From: Eutrophovita sp913057845
GTDB taxonomy: Bacteria > Pseudomonadota > Gammaproteobacteria > Burkholderiales > Eutrophovitaceae
Length of the DNA stretch: 64,000 bases
Assembly: GCA_963925895.1 (NCBI GenBank)
Contig: CAWUVH010000006.1
Location: 12,519 to 76,518 of the forward strand
Direction of reading: 5' to 3'
Notes under the pieces: model-generated
What the model was told of the DNA's origin: nothing
What the model saw: only the letters and a program-made list of their open reading frames with translations
The model's database searches: none
In this document: in pieces, positions 50,863 through 60,039 of the stretch
How the letters are laid out: each line of letters begins with the position of its first letter
Position numbering within the stretch: position 1 is the stretch's first letter
Position numbers and translations under genes: made by a program

Positions 50863-52488
50863 GTGAAGCGAACCAGCGTGCCAAAAAGCAAGATTAGCAA
50901 TTTGAAGTTTTATACGGCCGATCGCTCAACGAGCCCTCCGACCATCAATATGCCGCGACTGTTCAACGCGGCACATGATTTACTGGAGAGAAATATTGTA
51001 GAGGGTCGAGCGGCAAAAATTGCCTATATTGATGATGATGGACGCTATACATATGAAGAGTTGTGCGCACGTGTAAACCGTTCAGCGAACGCGTTACAAA
51101 AGCTAGGTTTGAAGATAGAGGATCGAGTGATGATTGTGCACTCTGACACCATCGATTTTCCATCAGTATTTCTTGGTGCCATAAAATCAGGAATCATACC
51201 TATTGCAGTCAATACGCTGCTGACTCCAGACGATTACGAATTCATGATGAAGGATAGTCGGGCGAAGGCGCTGATTGTGAGTTCATCGTTATTGGAAAAA
51301 TTGGGTCATGCGATTACAGAGTCTGAGTATCTCGAACACATTATCGTTTCAGGAGACTCGAACTCAGAATATCATCACTTACAAAGTCTCCAAAGCCAAG
51401 CAAGCAAGGATTGTGAGCCCGCGAGCACGTCATGTGATGATGTTTGTTTTTGGCTTTATTCATCTGGCTCAACTGGTGCGCCTAAGGGGACAGTCCACAT
51501 CCACTCGAGCTTAACTTATACGGCCGAGCTCTACGCCAAACCAATTTTGGGGATAAAGGAAGACGATATTGTATTTTCTGCTGCCAAATTATTCTTTGCT
51601 TATGGGTTGGGGAATGGTTTGACATTCCCGCTCTCTGTAGGGGCCACAACGGTTTTAATGTCAGAAAGGCCCACGCCTGATTCCGTGTTTAAAAGAATTA
51701 AGGATCACCAACCTACAATATTTTATGGGGTGCCAACGTTATTCGGAGCAATGTTAGCAAGTGGTGATTTGCCGAGCAGGGATGAAGTTTCAGTTCGTGT
51801 CGCGACCTCGGCCGGTGAGGCGCTCCCCCCACAAATTGGGAAACGCTGGACGTCTCATTTTGGTAGTGAAATATTAGATGGAATTGGATCAACTGAAATG
51901 CTGCACATCTTTTTATCCAATCGACCAGGAGACGTACGATACGGGACCACTGGCAAACCCGTCCCAGGTTATGAGATACGCTTAGTGGGCGAAGATGGTT
52001 TAGATGTCCCTATTGGGGAGCTTGGGGAGCTCCAAATTAAGGGGCCGTCGTCAGCAAATTTATATTGGAATCAAAGGCAGAAATCAAAAGATACTTTTTG
52101 TGGTGAGTGGACCCGAGCGGGGGACAAGTATAGTTGTGATGAGCAAGGGTTTTATACTTACAGTGGACGATCAGACGATATGCTCAAAGTGAGCGGTTTG
52201 TACGTTTCGCCCTTTGAGGTCGAGGCGGTTTTAATGTCGCACCCTGCTGTGCTAGAAGCGGCTATAGTCGGCGATGAAGACGATGATAAGCTTACCAAGC
52301 CGCGAGCGTTCATTGTGTTGATCAGTGGTTCAGATGCCAACCAATCACTTGTTGATGAATTGAAAGACTATGTTAAATCCAAGCTAGCCCCATTTAAGTA
52401 TCCGAGGTGGATTGAGTTCGTGGAAGAGTTACCAAAGACCGCAACTGGTAAAATCCAACGGTTTAGGTTGCGTCAAAAAAATACGTGA
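50863..52488 (+). CDS. bclA: Benzoate-CoA ligase family enzyme
   Basis: 541 aa from GTG 50863. It has adenylate-forming motifs: 'YSSGSTGAPKGTVH' (199-212), 'GIGSTEMLHIFLSN' (acid-specific), 'RAGDKYSCDEQGFYTYSGRSDD', and the C-terminal catalytic Lys530 in 'PKTATGKIQRFRLRQ'. The 'FYTADRSTSPPTINMPRLFNA' start is typical of benzoate-CoA ligases. It activates benzoate (or a related aromatic acid) with ATP and CoA, feeding BoxB. Confidence 0.9.
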   Translation: MKRTSVPKSKISNLKFYTADRSTSPPTINMPRLFNAAHDLLERNIVEGRAAKIAYIDDDGRYTYEELCARVNRSANALQKLGLKIEDRVMIVHSDTIDFPSVFLGAIKSGIIPIAVNTLLTPDDYEFMMKDSRAKALIVSSSLLEKLGHAITESEYLEHIIVSGDSNSEYHHLQSLQSQASKDCEPASTSCDDVCFWLYSSGSTGAPKGTVHIHSSLTYTAELYAKPILGIKEDDIVFSAAKLFFAYGLGNGLTFPLSVGATTVLMSERPTPDSVFKRIKDHQPTIFYGVPTLFGAMLASGDLPSRDEVSVRVATSAGEALPPQIGKRWTSHFGSEILDGIGSTEMLHIFLSNRPGDVRYGTTGKPVPGYEIRLVGEDGLDVPIGELGELQIKGPSSANLYWNQRQKSKDTFCGEWTRAGDKYSCDEQGFYTYSGRSDDMLKVSGLYVSPFEVEAVLMSHPAVLEAAIVGDEDDDKLTKPRAFIVLISGSDANQSLVDELKDYVKSKLAPFKYPRWIEFVEELPKTATGKIQRFRLRQKNT

Positions 52489-52515
52489 GCACAATAAAAA
52501 TTAAAAGGGGGAAAG

Positions 52516-53697
52516 ATGTCAATCAGTAATCGTCGTGAATTTATGGCCGGAGCTTCGGCTTTAGCTGGCTTATCTTTTTTGTCACTAGCTGGGTGTAACA
52601 AAACCAATAACGCCATCCGCGTGGGATTCATGCTTCCTTATACAGGGACATACGCGAAGCTTGGGACGGCCATTGAGAATGGGTTTAGATTGGCTCTAGC
52701 TGAGTTGGGGGATAAACCCTATGGAAAATCGATCGATTTTTTTACTGTTGATGATGAATCAAATCCTGCAAAGGCGACTGATTACGCGAATAAGATCATG
52801 ACGCGCGATAACGTCGATGTAGTCATTGGCACCGTGCATTCGGGCGTAGCTATGGGAATGATCAAAGTAGCAAAAGAAACTGGGACGTTAGTGATCATTC
52901 CTAACGCTGGAGCGAACGCAGCTACGGGTTCGATGTGTGCACCTAATGTATTTCGCACCTCATTCTCTAATTGGCAACCCACTCACCCGTTGGGTAAAGT
53001 CATGGTTGAGAATGGACATAAAAAATCTGTATTCGTTACTTGGAAGTATGGTGCAGGGGAAGAGGCATTAGGTTCATTTCGAGAGGGATTTGAAGCTGCG
53101 GGTGGTGAAGTCATTAAGGAATTATTCGTACCATTCCCTAACGTTGAATTCCAGGCGATTCTTACCGAAATAGCTTCTCTAAAACCTGATGCAGTAGCTT
53201 GTTTTTTTGCTGGAGGCGGAGCGGTAAAGTTTGTTAAGGATTACGCAGCAGCAGGACTCAAGTCTTCAATTCCGCTTTACGGATCCGGTTTTCTGACTGA
53301 GGGCGTGCTTGAGGCTCAGGGTGAGGCTGCGGAGGGTATTACAACAACGCTCCACTATGCTGACGGACTTCAAAATGTTAAGAATCTCGAGTTCCGAGAG
53401 GCTTACCGAGCAGCATACAATGAAGAGGCTGACGTTTATGCGGTACAGGGCTATGACGCTGGCCTTTTGTTGATCAAGGCGCTCGAGGAAACTTCCGGTG
53501 ACTTGTCTCAAAAGACTCAGGCGATTAAAGCCATGGAGGATGCGGAAATCGACAGCCCACGTGGGCTTTGGAGGATGTCCAAGTATCACAACCCCATACA
53601 AAATTTTTATACTTTGAGAGTGGAAAACGGTATCAATACCGTGATTGGTACTGCATGGGAAAGTTTAGAGGACCCAGGTGTCGGATGTAGCCTTTAA
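52516..53697 (+). CDS. ABC importer substrate-binding lipoprotein (Liv type, probably benzoate/aromatic)
   Basis: 393 aa. The N-terminus has a twin-Arg ('NRREFMAGASALAGLSFL') and a lipobox LAGC with Cys27, so a Tat-exported lipoprotein is possible. The periplasmic-binding protein type I fold is visible in 'IRVGFMLPYTGTYAKLGTAIENG' and 'VIPNAGANAATG'. It is preceded by a strong purine-rich ribosome binding site (AAAAGGGGG). It belongs with the LivHMGF genes downstream; the aromatic ligand is inferred from context. Confidence 0.85.
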   Translation: MSISNRREFMAGASALAGLSFLSLAGCNKTNNAIRVGFMLPYTGTYAKLGTAIENGFRLALAELGDKPYGKSIDFFTVDDESNPAKATDYANKIMTRDNVDVVIGTVHSGVAMGMIKVAKETGTLVIIPNAGANAATGSMCAPNVFRTSFSNWQPTHPLGKVMVENGHKKSVFVTWKYGAGEEALGSFREGFEAAGGEVIKELFVPFPNVEFQAILTEIASLKPDAVACFFAGGGAVKFVKDYAAAGLKSSIPLYGSGFLTEGVLEAQGEAAEGITTTLHYADGLQNVKNLEFREAYRAAYNEEADVYAVQGYDAGLLLIKALEETSGDLSQKTQAIKAMEDAEIDSPRGLWRMSKYHNPIQNFYTLRVENGINTVIGTAWESLEDPGVGCSL

Positions 53698-53753
53698 ATT
53701 TTAGATAGCACTTATTATCAAAACTAGAAGCGAACCAATAAGGTTTGTCTCGG

Positions 53754-53822
53754 ATGTCATTTCAATGGGTAGTAAGGCTGCTGGTCGTATCTCATTTCCT
53801 AGTATGTTTGGTCTTGGCGTGA
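53754..53822 (+). CDS. Possible 22-residue hydrophobic leader peptide (weak)
   Basis: A short ORF from ATG 53754 to TGA 53822 encodes 'SFQWVVRLLVVSHFLVCLVL' and ends 4 bases before the next gene's ATG. That gene has no clear Shine-Dalgarno of its own, so coupling is possible. It may be chance. Confidence 0.2.
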   Translation: MSFQWVVRLLVVSHFLVCLVLA

Positions 53823-53826
53823 ATGT

Positions 53827-55095
53827 ATGGTTTTTTCTCAACTTGATTTAGCTCATCAGATAGATGCACTCTTTGACCAGTGCATTGACCTCGAATGCGA
53901 TTCGGTGGGGGACTTGCATGTTGTTCGCGGGACGCTTGACGCAAAGTCTGCCGTGATTGTTGCTTTTGATTTTAATCGTGCCGGAGGATCCATTGGTCCG
54001 TCGGAAGCGAGTCAGCTGCACGTTGCTATAACCACAGCCGAACAAATGACCTTGCCGCTGATTATGATGCTCAATACTGGAGGCGTTCGAGTTCCCGAAG
54101 GTGCTAATAGCCTGGGAGCTTTTCGGTTCGTCTTTAGAGAATTGCTGGACGCAAAAGTGAGAGGTTTGCAAGTTTTATCCTTAGTGACGCAGCAATGCTA
54201 CGGAGGCGGCAGCATGCTTGCGGCGATTAGTGACGTTGTGTTGGTGAATGCGCAGTCGCAAATTTCGATGTCTGGGCCCAGACTGATCCAAGCCTTGAAT
54301 CAATATGTCGAAGGGGATGATGTAACGACTGATCGGGTTAGGTTGGTTTTATGTGGTAAGAGTCGTGCTGCCACATCGGATCGATTTCAATTGGTTGAAG
54401 ACAACATAGAGGGTTACCGAGGAGGTATCAAGCATTTGTTATCGTCCTCTGAAAATCTAGGGTCCTCTATCAAGCAATCTCTACTCAATCTGGAACGTAG
54501 ATTTGCGGAAAATGGAGTGATACCTTCTGATCGGTTTACCGCTAAAGCGTCTATTCATCCGTCAATCGACAAGAGTAAGTTCGGTTACGGGAATTCCTGG
54601 TCTGGGAGAGCTTCATTATTCACGCTGGATACTCAGGTTGGCTCTGCAACAGCCACTTACGCATTAGTGACGGATTTTTTTGCGGATGCTGAGAGTATTT
54701 ATGATTTAGTAAAAGCGATTGATGCTTTGCCCAATTCAATCTCGAACATTAATATTTTTATCGATTGCCCCAGTCATTCCCCCAGCCTGAGCGATGAAAC
54801 GTTACTCTTGTCAGAGTACCTTGCGACATTGGCCCTGGGCGTGAGACTAAAACATTTGAGTGGGGTTAATGTTCATGTTTTGGTAATAGGTTCTTCGGGA
54901 GGTGGGATTTTTGCTGCATTATCTGCTGCGGCGTCACGCATGAGTATGCTTTCGGTCGGGTCAGTCCAAGTATTACCGCGAGCGGCGCTTAGCGCAATGC
55001 GTCGGCCTGATGATAAATTGATAACTACGAAACATTTGCTTGAGTCAGGATCCGTTGACGATATGCTTGAAGATCTCTCAAGTGTTTTGAGTTAG
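53827..55095 (+). CDS. Fused MdcD/MdcE-like carboxyltransferase-fold protein, unknown function
   Basis: 422 aa with two crotonase-type halves. The N-half (about 1-240) resembles MdcD, the beta subunit of biotin-independent malonate decarboxylase, with 'NTGGVRVPEGANSLGAFRFV' and 'CYGGGSMLAAISDVVLVNA'. The C-half (about 250-422) resembles MdcE, with 'GRASLFTLDTQVGSATATYAL' and 'VIGSSGGGIFAALSAAASRMSML'. Oxyanion-type glycine runs lie at 126-128 and 358-360. Partner genes mdcA (CoA transferase) and mdcC (acyl carrier protein) are absent nearby. At 422 residues it is shorter than MdcD plus MdcE. The role in benzoate degradation is unknown; it may act directly on a CoA ester. Confidence 0.65.
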   Translation: MVFSQLDLAHQIDALFDQCIDLECDSVGDLHVVRGTLDAKSAVIVAFDFNRAGGSIGPSEASQLHVAITTAEQMTLPLIMMLNTGGVRVPEGANSLGAFRFVFRELLDAKVRGLQVLSLVTQQCYGGGSMLAAISDVVLVNAQSQISMSGPRLIQALNQYVEGDDVTTDRVRLVLCGKSRAATSDRFQLVEDNIEGYRGGIKHLLSSSENLGSSIKQSLLNLERRFAENGVIPSDRFTAKASIHPSIDKSKFGYGNSWSGRASLFTLDTQVGSATATYALVTDFFADAESIYDLVKAIDALPNSISNINIFIDCPSHSPSLSDETLLLSEYLATLALGVRLKHLSGVNVHVLVIGSSGGGIFAALSAAASRMSMLSVGSVQVLPRAALSAMRRPDDKLITTKHLLESGSVDDMLEDLSSVLS

Positions 55096-55103
55096 GAATT
55101 CGA

Positions 55104-56000
55104 ATGGATGCGGCTACAGTTCTGATACAAGCCATGAATGGCATTCAATATGGCCTACTTTTATTTTTGGTGGCCAGTGGTTTGACGTTGATATTTGGCA
55201 TCATGGGTGTAATCAATATTGCTCATGGTAGTTTTTATATGATTGGGGCTTACTTAGCCTGGTCATTAATGGGGTGGGTTGGAAGTTTTTGGATTGGGCT
55301 CATTGTTGGTGTCACAGTCGCATTGCTACTCGGGTTGGTTTTGGAGTGGTTGTTTATAAGGTTTTTGTATGACCGAGACCATCTCCAGCAAGTACTAGTT
55401 ACATATGGGTTAATACTTATTTTTTCTGAGTTGAGAAGCATGATCTGGGGAGATGATGTGCATAGCGTTCCTATTCCGGAACTCTTGAATGGCTCAATAC
55501 AATTAACGGAAAACTTAGCCTACCCGATCTATCGTCTTTGGTTGTCCGGTGTTTGTATCGTTATCGCGATACTGATGTTTTTGGGCATACAACATACTCG
55601 GCTGGGCATGATGATTCGTGCCGGCGAATCTGATCGAGAAATGACGAAATCTTTAGGTATAAATATCGGATTGGTCTACCGATTTATATTTGCGCTAGGC
55701 GTCTCACTAGCCGCTTTTTCAGGGATGATATCCGCTCCCATTTCGTCAGTATTTCCAGGCATGGGTAGCCAAGTACTGATTGTTAGTTTTGTGGTCGTCG
55801 TTATTGGTGGTTTAGGCTCGATCAAGGGGGCAATGATCGCGGCCTTACTGGTCGGGTTGATAGACACCTTTGGAAAAGTAATTCATTTGGATATTTTTGG
55901 AGTAAACATTTTTCCAGAGATGTCGGGAATGAGTATTTTTGCACTGATGGCGTTGATACTGATGTTACGCCCTCAAGGGCTATTCGGCAGGGAGCGTTGA
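55104..56000 (+). CDS. ABC importer permease LivH-like
   Basis: 298 aa, multi-helix membrane permease with the LivH-type sequence 'FLVASGLTLIFGIMGVINIAHGSFYMIGAY', and the coupling-helix region 'GMMIRAGESDREMTKSLGINIG'. It starts 8 bp after the MdcDE-like gene. It partners the LivM, LivG, LivF genes that follow and the binding protein upstream. Confidence 0.9.
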   Translation: MDAATVLIQAMNGIQYGLLLFLVASGLTLIFGIMGVINIAHGSFYMIGAYLAWSLMGWVGSFWIGLIVGVTVALLLGLVLEWLFIRFLYDRDHLQQVLVTYGLILIFSELRSMIWGDDVHSVPIPELLNGSIQLTENLAYPIYRLWLSGVCIVIAILMFLGIQHTRLGMMIRAGESDREMTKSLGINIGLVYRFIFALGVSLAAFSGMISAPISSVFPGMGSQVLIVSFVVVVIGGLGSIKGAMIAALLVGLIDTFGKVIHLDIFGVNIFPEMSGMSIFALMALILMLRPQGLFGRER

Positions 56001-56951
56001 TTGAACACTATATTTAAAAATGCTCTTTTGATTGCAATTCTCATGATGCTAATCCTGCTCCCCGTCTTTGGCGAACGTTTTTACATTCAATTCGCCTCGA
56101 AGATTTTGATCATGATTATATTTGTGAGTAGTCTTAATTTGTTGGTTGGCTTCACTGGATTGGTGAGCTTAGGACACGCGGCATTTTTTGGTTCTTCGGG
56201 CTACGTTATTGCTCTTTTGAGCCCCATCGGGACGTCAATGAATTTATTTGTAGCGCTGCTGTCCAGTGTGCTGTGTGTGGGAGCTCTGGGCGCCGTATTT
56301 GGGGCTTTGGTGTTGCGCACAAAAGGTATATTTTTCATCATGTCTACGTTAGCTCTTGGTGAAATGTTATTTTATTTCTTACACGACACAGCTTTTGCAG
56401 GCGGTTCTGATGGCATCTATATCCACGACCGACCGGGGTTTAATCTATTTGGTTGGTGGCAACTCGATCTATCTAATGTAAGCCACTTTTATTATCTCGC
56501 GTTAATACTTGTATGTTTGGTTTTAATGTTGATCAAGAGAATTATGAATTCACCGTTTGGCCGTGTTATCTCTGGAATTCGTGTTAATGAACATAGAACC
56601 AAAGCTCTCGGATATCACACTTATAAATTCAAGCTGGTGTGTTTTGTCATTGCGAGCATGATTGCGGCTATCAGTGGATTTTTAGCTGCGGTTCAGTTTG
56701 GTGTTGTTAACCCGGAAATGGTTGGGTGGCATGCATCAGGGCACGCTCTTATGATGGTTATTCTTGGCGGTAAAGGTTCTATATTAGGACCTGTGCTCGG
56801 CACAACGACGCTTATGCTTGTTGAGGAAATCTTTCAGGTCGCAACCAAGCATTGGCAACTATTAACCGGAATTGTGGTGGTTTTGGTTGCGTTATTTTTT
56901 CCAAATGGCTTAGCTGGATTGAATTTTCCAAAAAAGAGACCTGAAACATGA
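56001..56951 (+). CDS. ABC importer permease LivM-like
   Basis: 316 aa from TTG 56001, directly abutting livH. It is a multi-helix permease with 'LNLLVGFTGLVSLGHAAFFGSSGYV' and the coupling region 'GRVISGIRVNEHRTKALGYHTYKFKL'. It overlaps livG by 4 bp. It is the second transmembrane subunit of the importer. Confidence 0.9.
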   Translation: MNTIFKNALLIAILMMLILLPVFGERFYIQFASKILIMIIFVSSLNLLVGFTGLVSLGHAAFFGSSGYVIALLSPIGTSMNLFVALLSSVLCVGALGAVFGALVLRTKGIFFIMSTLALGEMLFYFLHDTAFAGGSDGIYIHDRPGFNLFGWWQLDLSNVSHFYYLALILVCLVLMLIKRIMNSPFGRVISGIRVNEHRTKALGYHTYKFKLVCFVIASMIAAISGFLAAVQFGVVNPEMVGWHASGHALMMVILGGKGSILGPVLGTTTLMLVEEIFQVATKHWQLLTGIVVVLVALFFPNGLAGLNFPKKRPET

Positions 56952-57700
56952 GATCAGTGATTGAGGCTATAGGTTTGACAAAACGCTTTGCCGGTTTGTC
57001 GGCAGTTTCGGATGTCTCACTTTCTTGCGAGCCCGGAGTGATTCACGCTGTGATCGGCCCTAATGGAGCAGGTAAAAGTACATTAATAAATTTGTTGTCG
57101 GGTGACTTGAAACCAACAAGTGGAAAAATATTAATTGATGGGCTCGATGTTACTGGCTCTGGATCGTCCCAGATGAGTCTGCTAGGGGTGGGTCGGAGTT
57201 ATCAGCGCAGTAATATTTATCCTAGTCTGACCGTCGTTGAGAATTGTAATATTGCCGTCCAGTCTCGCTTTGAAATTTCTATGCGGTTTTTGGGAGCCGT
57301 CAGCGCGTATCCCGGAGTTGAGGTTGGCACTAAGCGTGTCTTGGAGCGAGTAGGGCTTGAATCAGTTGCGCACAAAAAAGTCAGTCAGTTGTCTCATGGA
57401 GAACAGCGGCAGGTTGAAATTGCCTTAGCCCTTGCAACAAACCCAAAGGTGTTACTTCTGGATGAGCCTTTAGCGGGGATGGGGGCGGAAGAGTCCTTAA
57501 GGATTGTGGAATTGCTTCGAAGTATTCGATCCGAATTTGCGGTTATATTGGTTGAGCATGATATGGATGCGGTATTCGCCTTAGCGGACACGCTGACAGT
57601 GATGTTAAATGGCCAAGTGATTGACGCTGGGTTACCTCAACATATTCGTTCTAGTGCCCGGGTTCAAGCCGCTTATCTAGGAGAGGATTTTAGTGACTGA
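56948..57700 (+). CDS. ABC importer ATP-binding protein LivG-like
   Basis: 250 aa. Walker A 'GPNGAGKSTLINLLSG', ABC signature 'LSHGEQRQVEIALAL', Walker B 'VLLLDEPLAGMG', and the H-loop 'ILVEHDMDAVF' are in order. It overlaps livF by 8 bp. It energises the aromatic/amino-acid type importer. Confidence 0.92.
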   Translation: MRSVIEAIGLTKRFAGLSAVSDVSLSCEPGVIHAVIGPNGAGKSTLINLLSGDLKPTSGKILIDGLDVTGSGSSQMSLLGVGRSYQRSNIYPSLTVVENCNIAVQSRFEISMRFLGAVSAYPGVEVGTKRVLERVGLESVAHKKVSQLSHGEQRQVEIALALATNPKVLLLDEPLAGMGAEESLRIVELLRSIRSEFAVILVEHDMDAVFALADTLTVMLNGQVIDAGLPQHIRSSARVQAAYLGEDFSD

Positions 57701-58406
57701 TACGTTAGTAAATGTCACAGATCTGCACTCTCATTACGGATTGAGTCATGTACTCCATGGTGTGAGCTTGGATATTAAACGTGGTGAAACAGTAGCGTTG
57801 ATGGGTCGCAATGGAATGGGCAAAACGACACTCATTAAATGTCTTATGGGTTTGGTGCCGGCCACTTCTGGCTCTATTCGGTTTCGAGGGCAGGATATTA
57901 GATCCTTAGCTACTCACGTACTCGCTCGCAGGGGCTTAGCGTATGTTCCAGAAGGGCGTGGTATTTTCAAAAACTTGTCTGTTAAAGAGAACTTGCTGCT
58001 AGCTGCGCGACCGGGGTTTGAGGGCCGAATGGAGTGGACCTACGATCGAGTGCTTGATAGTTTTCCGCGACTTAAAGAGCGTTTGACTCATGGTGGACAG
58101 CAGCTCTCCGGGGGGGAGCAACAGATGTTAAGTATCGGTAGAGCATTACTAACCAACCCTGATTTATTGATATTGGATGAGGCGACAGAGGGGCTCGCGC
58201 CGCTAATTGCCAAGGATATCTGGAGCATAATCGGCATCGTTAAAAGGTCTGGCATCTCAACTGTAATTGTCGACAAGAATTTTAACGCGCTCTCAAAAAT
58301 ATCGAATCGAAGTGTCGTAATGGTTAAAGGTGGCGTTGTGTTTGATGACTCTCCGTCGAAACTAATTGAGCAACCCAAAGAACTTAAAAGTTGGTTGGGA
58401 ATTTAA
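57693..58406 (+). CDS. ABC importer ATP-binding protein LivF-like
   Basis: 237 aa. Walker A 'GRNGMGKTTLIKCLMG', signature 'LSGGEQQMLSIGRAL', Walker B 'LLILDEATEGLAP', and 'YVPEGRGIFKNLSVKENL' typical of LivF. The H-loop His is replaced in 'VIVDKNFNAL' (usual 'VEQN'), a difference that may slow or change hydrolysis control; LivG keeps the canonical His. It is the last transporter gene before the hydrolase. Confidence 0.9.
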   Translation: MTDTLVNVTDLHSHYGLSHVLHGVSLDIKRGETVALMGRNGMGKTTLIKCLMGLVPATSGSIRFRGQDIRSLATHVLARRGLAYVPEGRGIFKNLSVKENLLLAARPGFEGRMEWTYDRVLDSFPRLKERLTHGGQQLSGGEQQMLSIGRALLTNPDLLILDEATEGLAPLIAKDIWSIIGIVKRSGISTVIVDKNFNALSKISNRSVVMVKGGVVFDDSPSKLIEQPKELKSWLGI

Positions 58407-58449
58407 GGTTCCCAATCAGTCGGTAAATTTTTTTGAAAGAACTGCAGTC

Positions 58450-59247
58450 ATGAGAATTACGGATAGTGTATTTGATATCGATGATAAGCGATTGGAGTAT
58501 AGATGTATCGAGCCTGATGATGCGACTTTGACAACAGACGCACTTGTTATGTTGCATGAAGGTCTTGGTTCTATTGACTTATGGAAGAGCTTCCCTGAGG
58601 ACCTTGCTAAAGCAACGGGATGTCGTGTTTTCATATATTCGAGATATGGGTATGGTAGATCCACGGCTCTCTCCGAAAAACGGTCAGTGGAATATATGCA
58701 TGATGAAGCCTTGAATGTTTTGCCTAATTTTTTAAAACATATTGGAGTCGTGTCGCCCATATTGGTTGGGCACAGCGATGGAGCTTCCATTGCGCTTATT
58801 CATAATGGCGGTGGACATGACGTTAACGGTTTGGTGTTAATGGCTCCTCACGTGTTTGTAGAAGAGTTGACGGTGCAGAGTATTCAGCAGGCTCGATTGG
58901 CTTTCGAAAAAACGGAGTTGCCACAGAAATTAGGTCGCTATCACGATAATGTTGAATCGGCCTTTTGGGGGTGGAATGATATTTGGTTATCGCCTCAATT
59001 TAAAAGTTGGAATATCGAAACATACGTAGAGCGTATAAATTGTGAATCGTTACTTATTCAAAGTGATAATGACCCTTATGGTACGTTGGCTCAAATTGAA
59101 GTCATTGAGAAGTTATCACCGGCACCGACTCAGCGAGTAATTTTAGAAGATTGTGGGCATTCGCCGCATGCAACCCAACCTACGGCTACTTTAGAGGCAA
59201 TTGTTCAATTTGTTGGAGATATTTTGAATGAGACAAGGTATGAATAG
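58450..59247 (+). CDS. Alpha/beta hydrolase, putative lactone/ester hydrolase of the benzoate operon
   Basis: 265 aa from ATG 58450; an upstream ATG at 58366 lies inside livF and is unlikely. The fold motifs are oxyanion 'MLHEGLGSIDLW', nucleophile Ser109 in 'ILVGHSDGASIAL', Asp in 'QSDNDPYG', and His in 'EDCGHSPHATQP'. Benzoate box clusters commonly carry such a hydrolase, annotated as a lactone hydrolase. The substrate is not known. It overlaps the next gene's start by 8 bp. Confidence 0.8.
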   Translation: MRITDSVFDIDDKRLEYRCIEPDDATLTTDALVMLHEGLGSIDLWKSFPEDLAKATGCRVFIYSRYGYGRSTALSEKRSVEYMHDEALNVLPNFLKHIGVVSPILVGHSDGASIALIHNGGGHDVNGLVLMAPHVFVEELTVQSIQQARLAFEKTELPQKLGRYHDNVESAFWGWNDIWLSPQFKSWNIETYVERINCESLLIQSDNDPYGTLAQIEVIEKLSPAPTQRVILEDCGHSPHATQPTATLEAIVQFVGDILNETRYE

Positions 59248-60022
59248 ACGAAAGGTCGTGGTTGTTACCGGTTCTACTTCAGGTATTGGTCTAGGAATTG
59301 CGAGGACATTTGCATCGAACGGATATGACATTGGTCTTAACGGATTTGGCAGCCAAGACGATATCCAAACGATCGAAAGCGATCTGAAGGAAAACTCTGG
59401 TGCCCGAGTGTTTTATTCGAATGCTGATATGTCTAAGCCGAATGAGATTGAGCGCTATGTGCATGATGCGAAAGAGGCATTGGGTACCATCGACGTATTG
59501 GTTAACAATGCTGGAGTTCAGCACGTTTCATCTGTTGAAGATTTCCCAACTGATAAATGGGATTTGGTGTTAGCCGTTAATTTATCGTCGGCCTTTCACA
59601 TGACGAGATTGATTCTTCCAGGCATGCGCAATCAGGGATTTGGTCGGATTATTAATATTGCGTCAGCCCATGGCTTGATCGCGTCACCAAACAAGTCGGC
59701 TTATGTGGCGGCCAAACATGGATTGGTAGGCCTTACTAAGACGGTGGCTCTTGAAGTGGCGGAGTTCGGATTGACTTGCAATGCTATTTGCCCAGGTTGG
59801 GTAGAAACACCTCTTGTTAAGGCGCAAGTTGAGGCGTTGTCGCGAGCCAAGTCGATGTCCGAAGACGAGGTGGTTCGAAGTTTAATACTAGAACGGCAGC
59901 CTACTCGAAAATTTGTGCAAATAGATCAAGTCGCCGCTTTGGCGCTTTTTCTTGCATCCGATCAAGCCTCATCGATTACAGGGTCTGCGTACTCTATCGA
60001 TGGTGGCTGGACTGCGCACTAG
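59240..60022 (+). CDS. 3-Hydroxybutyrate dehydrogenase-like SDR
   Basis: 260 aa from ATG 59240 (AAGG at 59233-59236); ATG 59228 is less likely. Motifs: cofactor TGSTSGIG, 'NNAGVQHVSSVEDFP', catalytic Ser-Tyr-Lys in 'SAHGLIASPNKSAYVAAKHG', and 'ICPGWVETPLV', all typical of D-3-hydroxybutyrate dehydrogenase. It converts 3-hydroxybutyrate and acetoacetate in that family; in this operon it could act on a hydroxyacid intermediate instead. It is coupled to the hydrolase gene. Confidence 0.82.
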   Translation: MNRRKVVVVTGSTSGIGLGIARTFASNGYDIGLNGFGSQDDIQTIESDLKENSGARVFYSNADMSKPNEIERYVHDAKEALGTIDVLVNNAGVQHVSSVEDFPTDKWDLVLAVNLSSAFHMTRLILPGMRNQGFGRIINIASAHGLIASPNKSAYVAAKHGLVGLTKTVALEVAEFGLTCNAICPGWVETPLVKAQVEALSRAKSMSEDEVVRSLILERQPTRKFVQIDQVAALALFLASDQASSITGSAYSIDGGWTAH

Positions 60023-60039
60023 TTATACCTTCATCAGTC

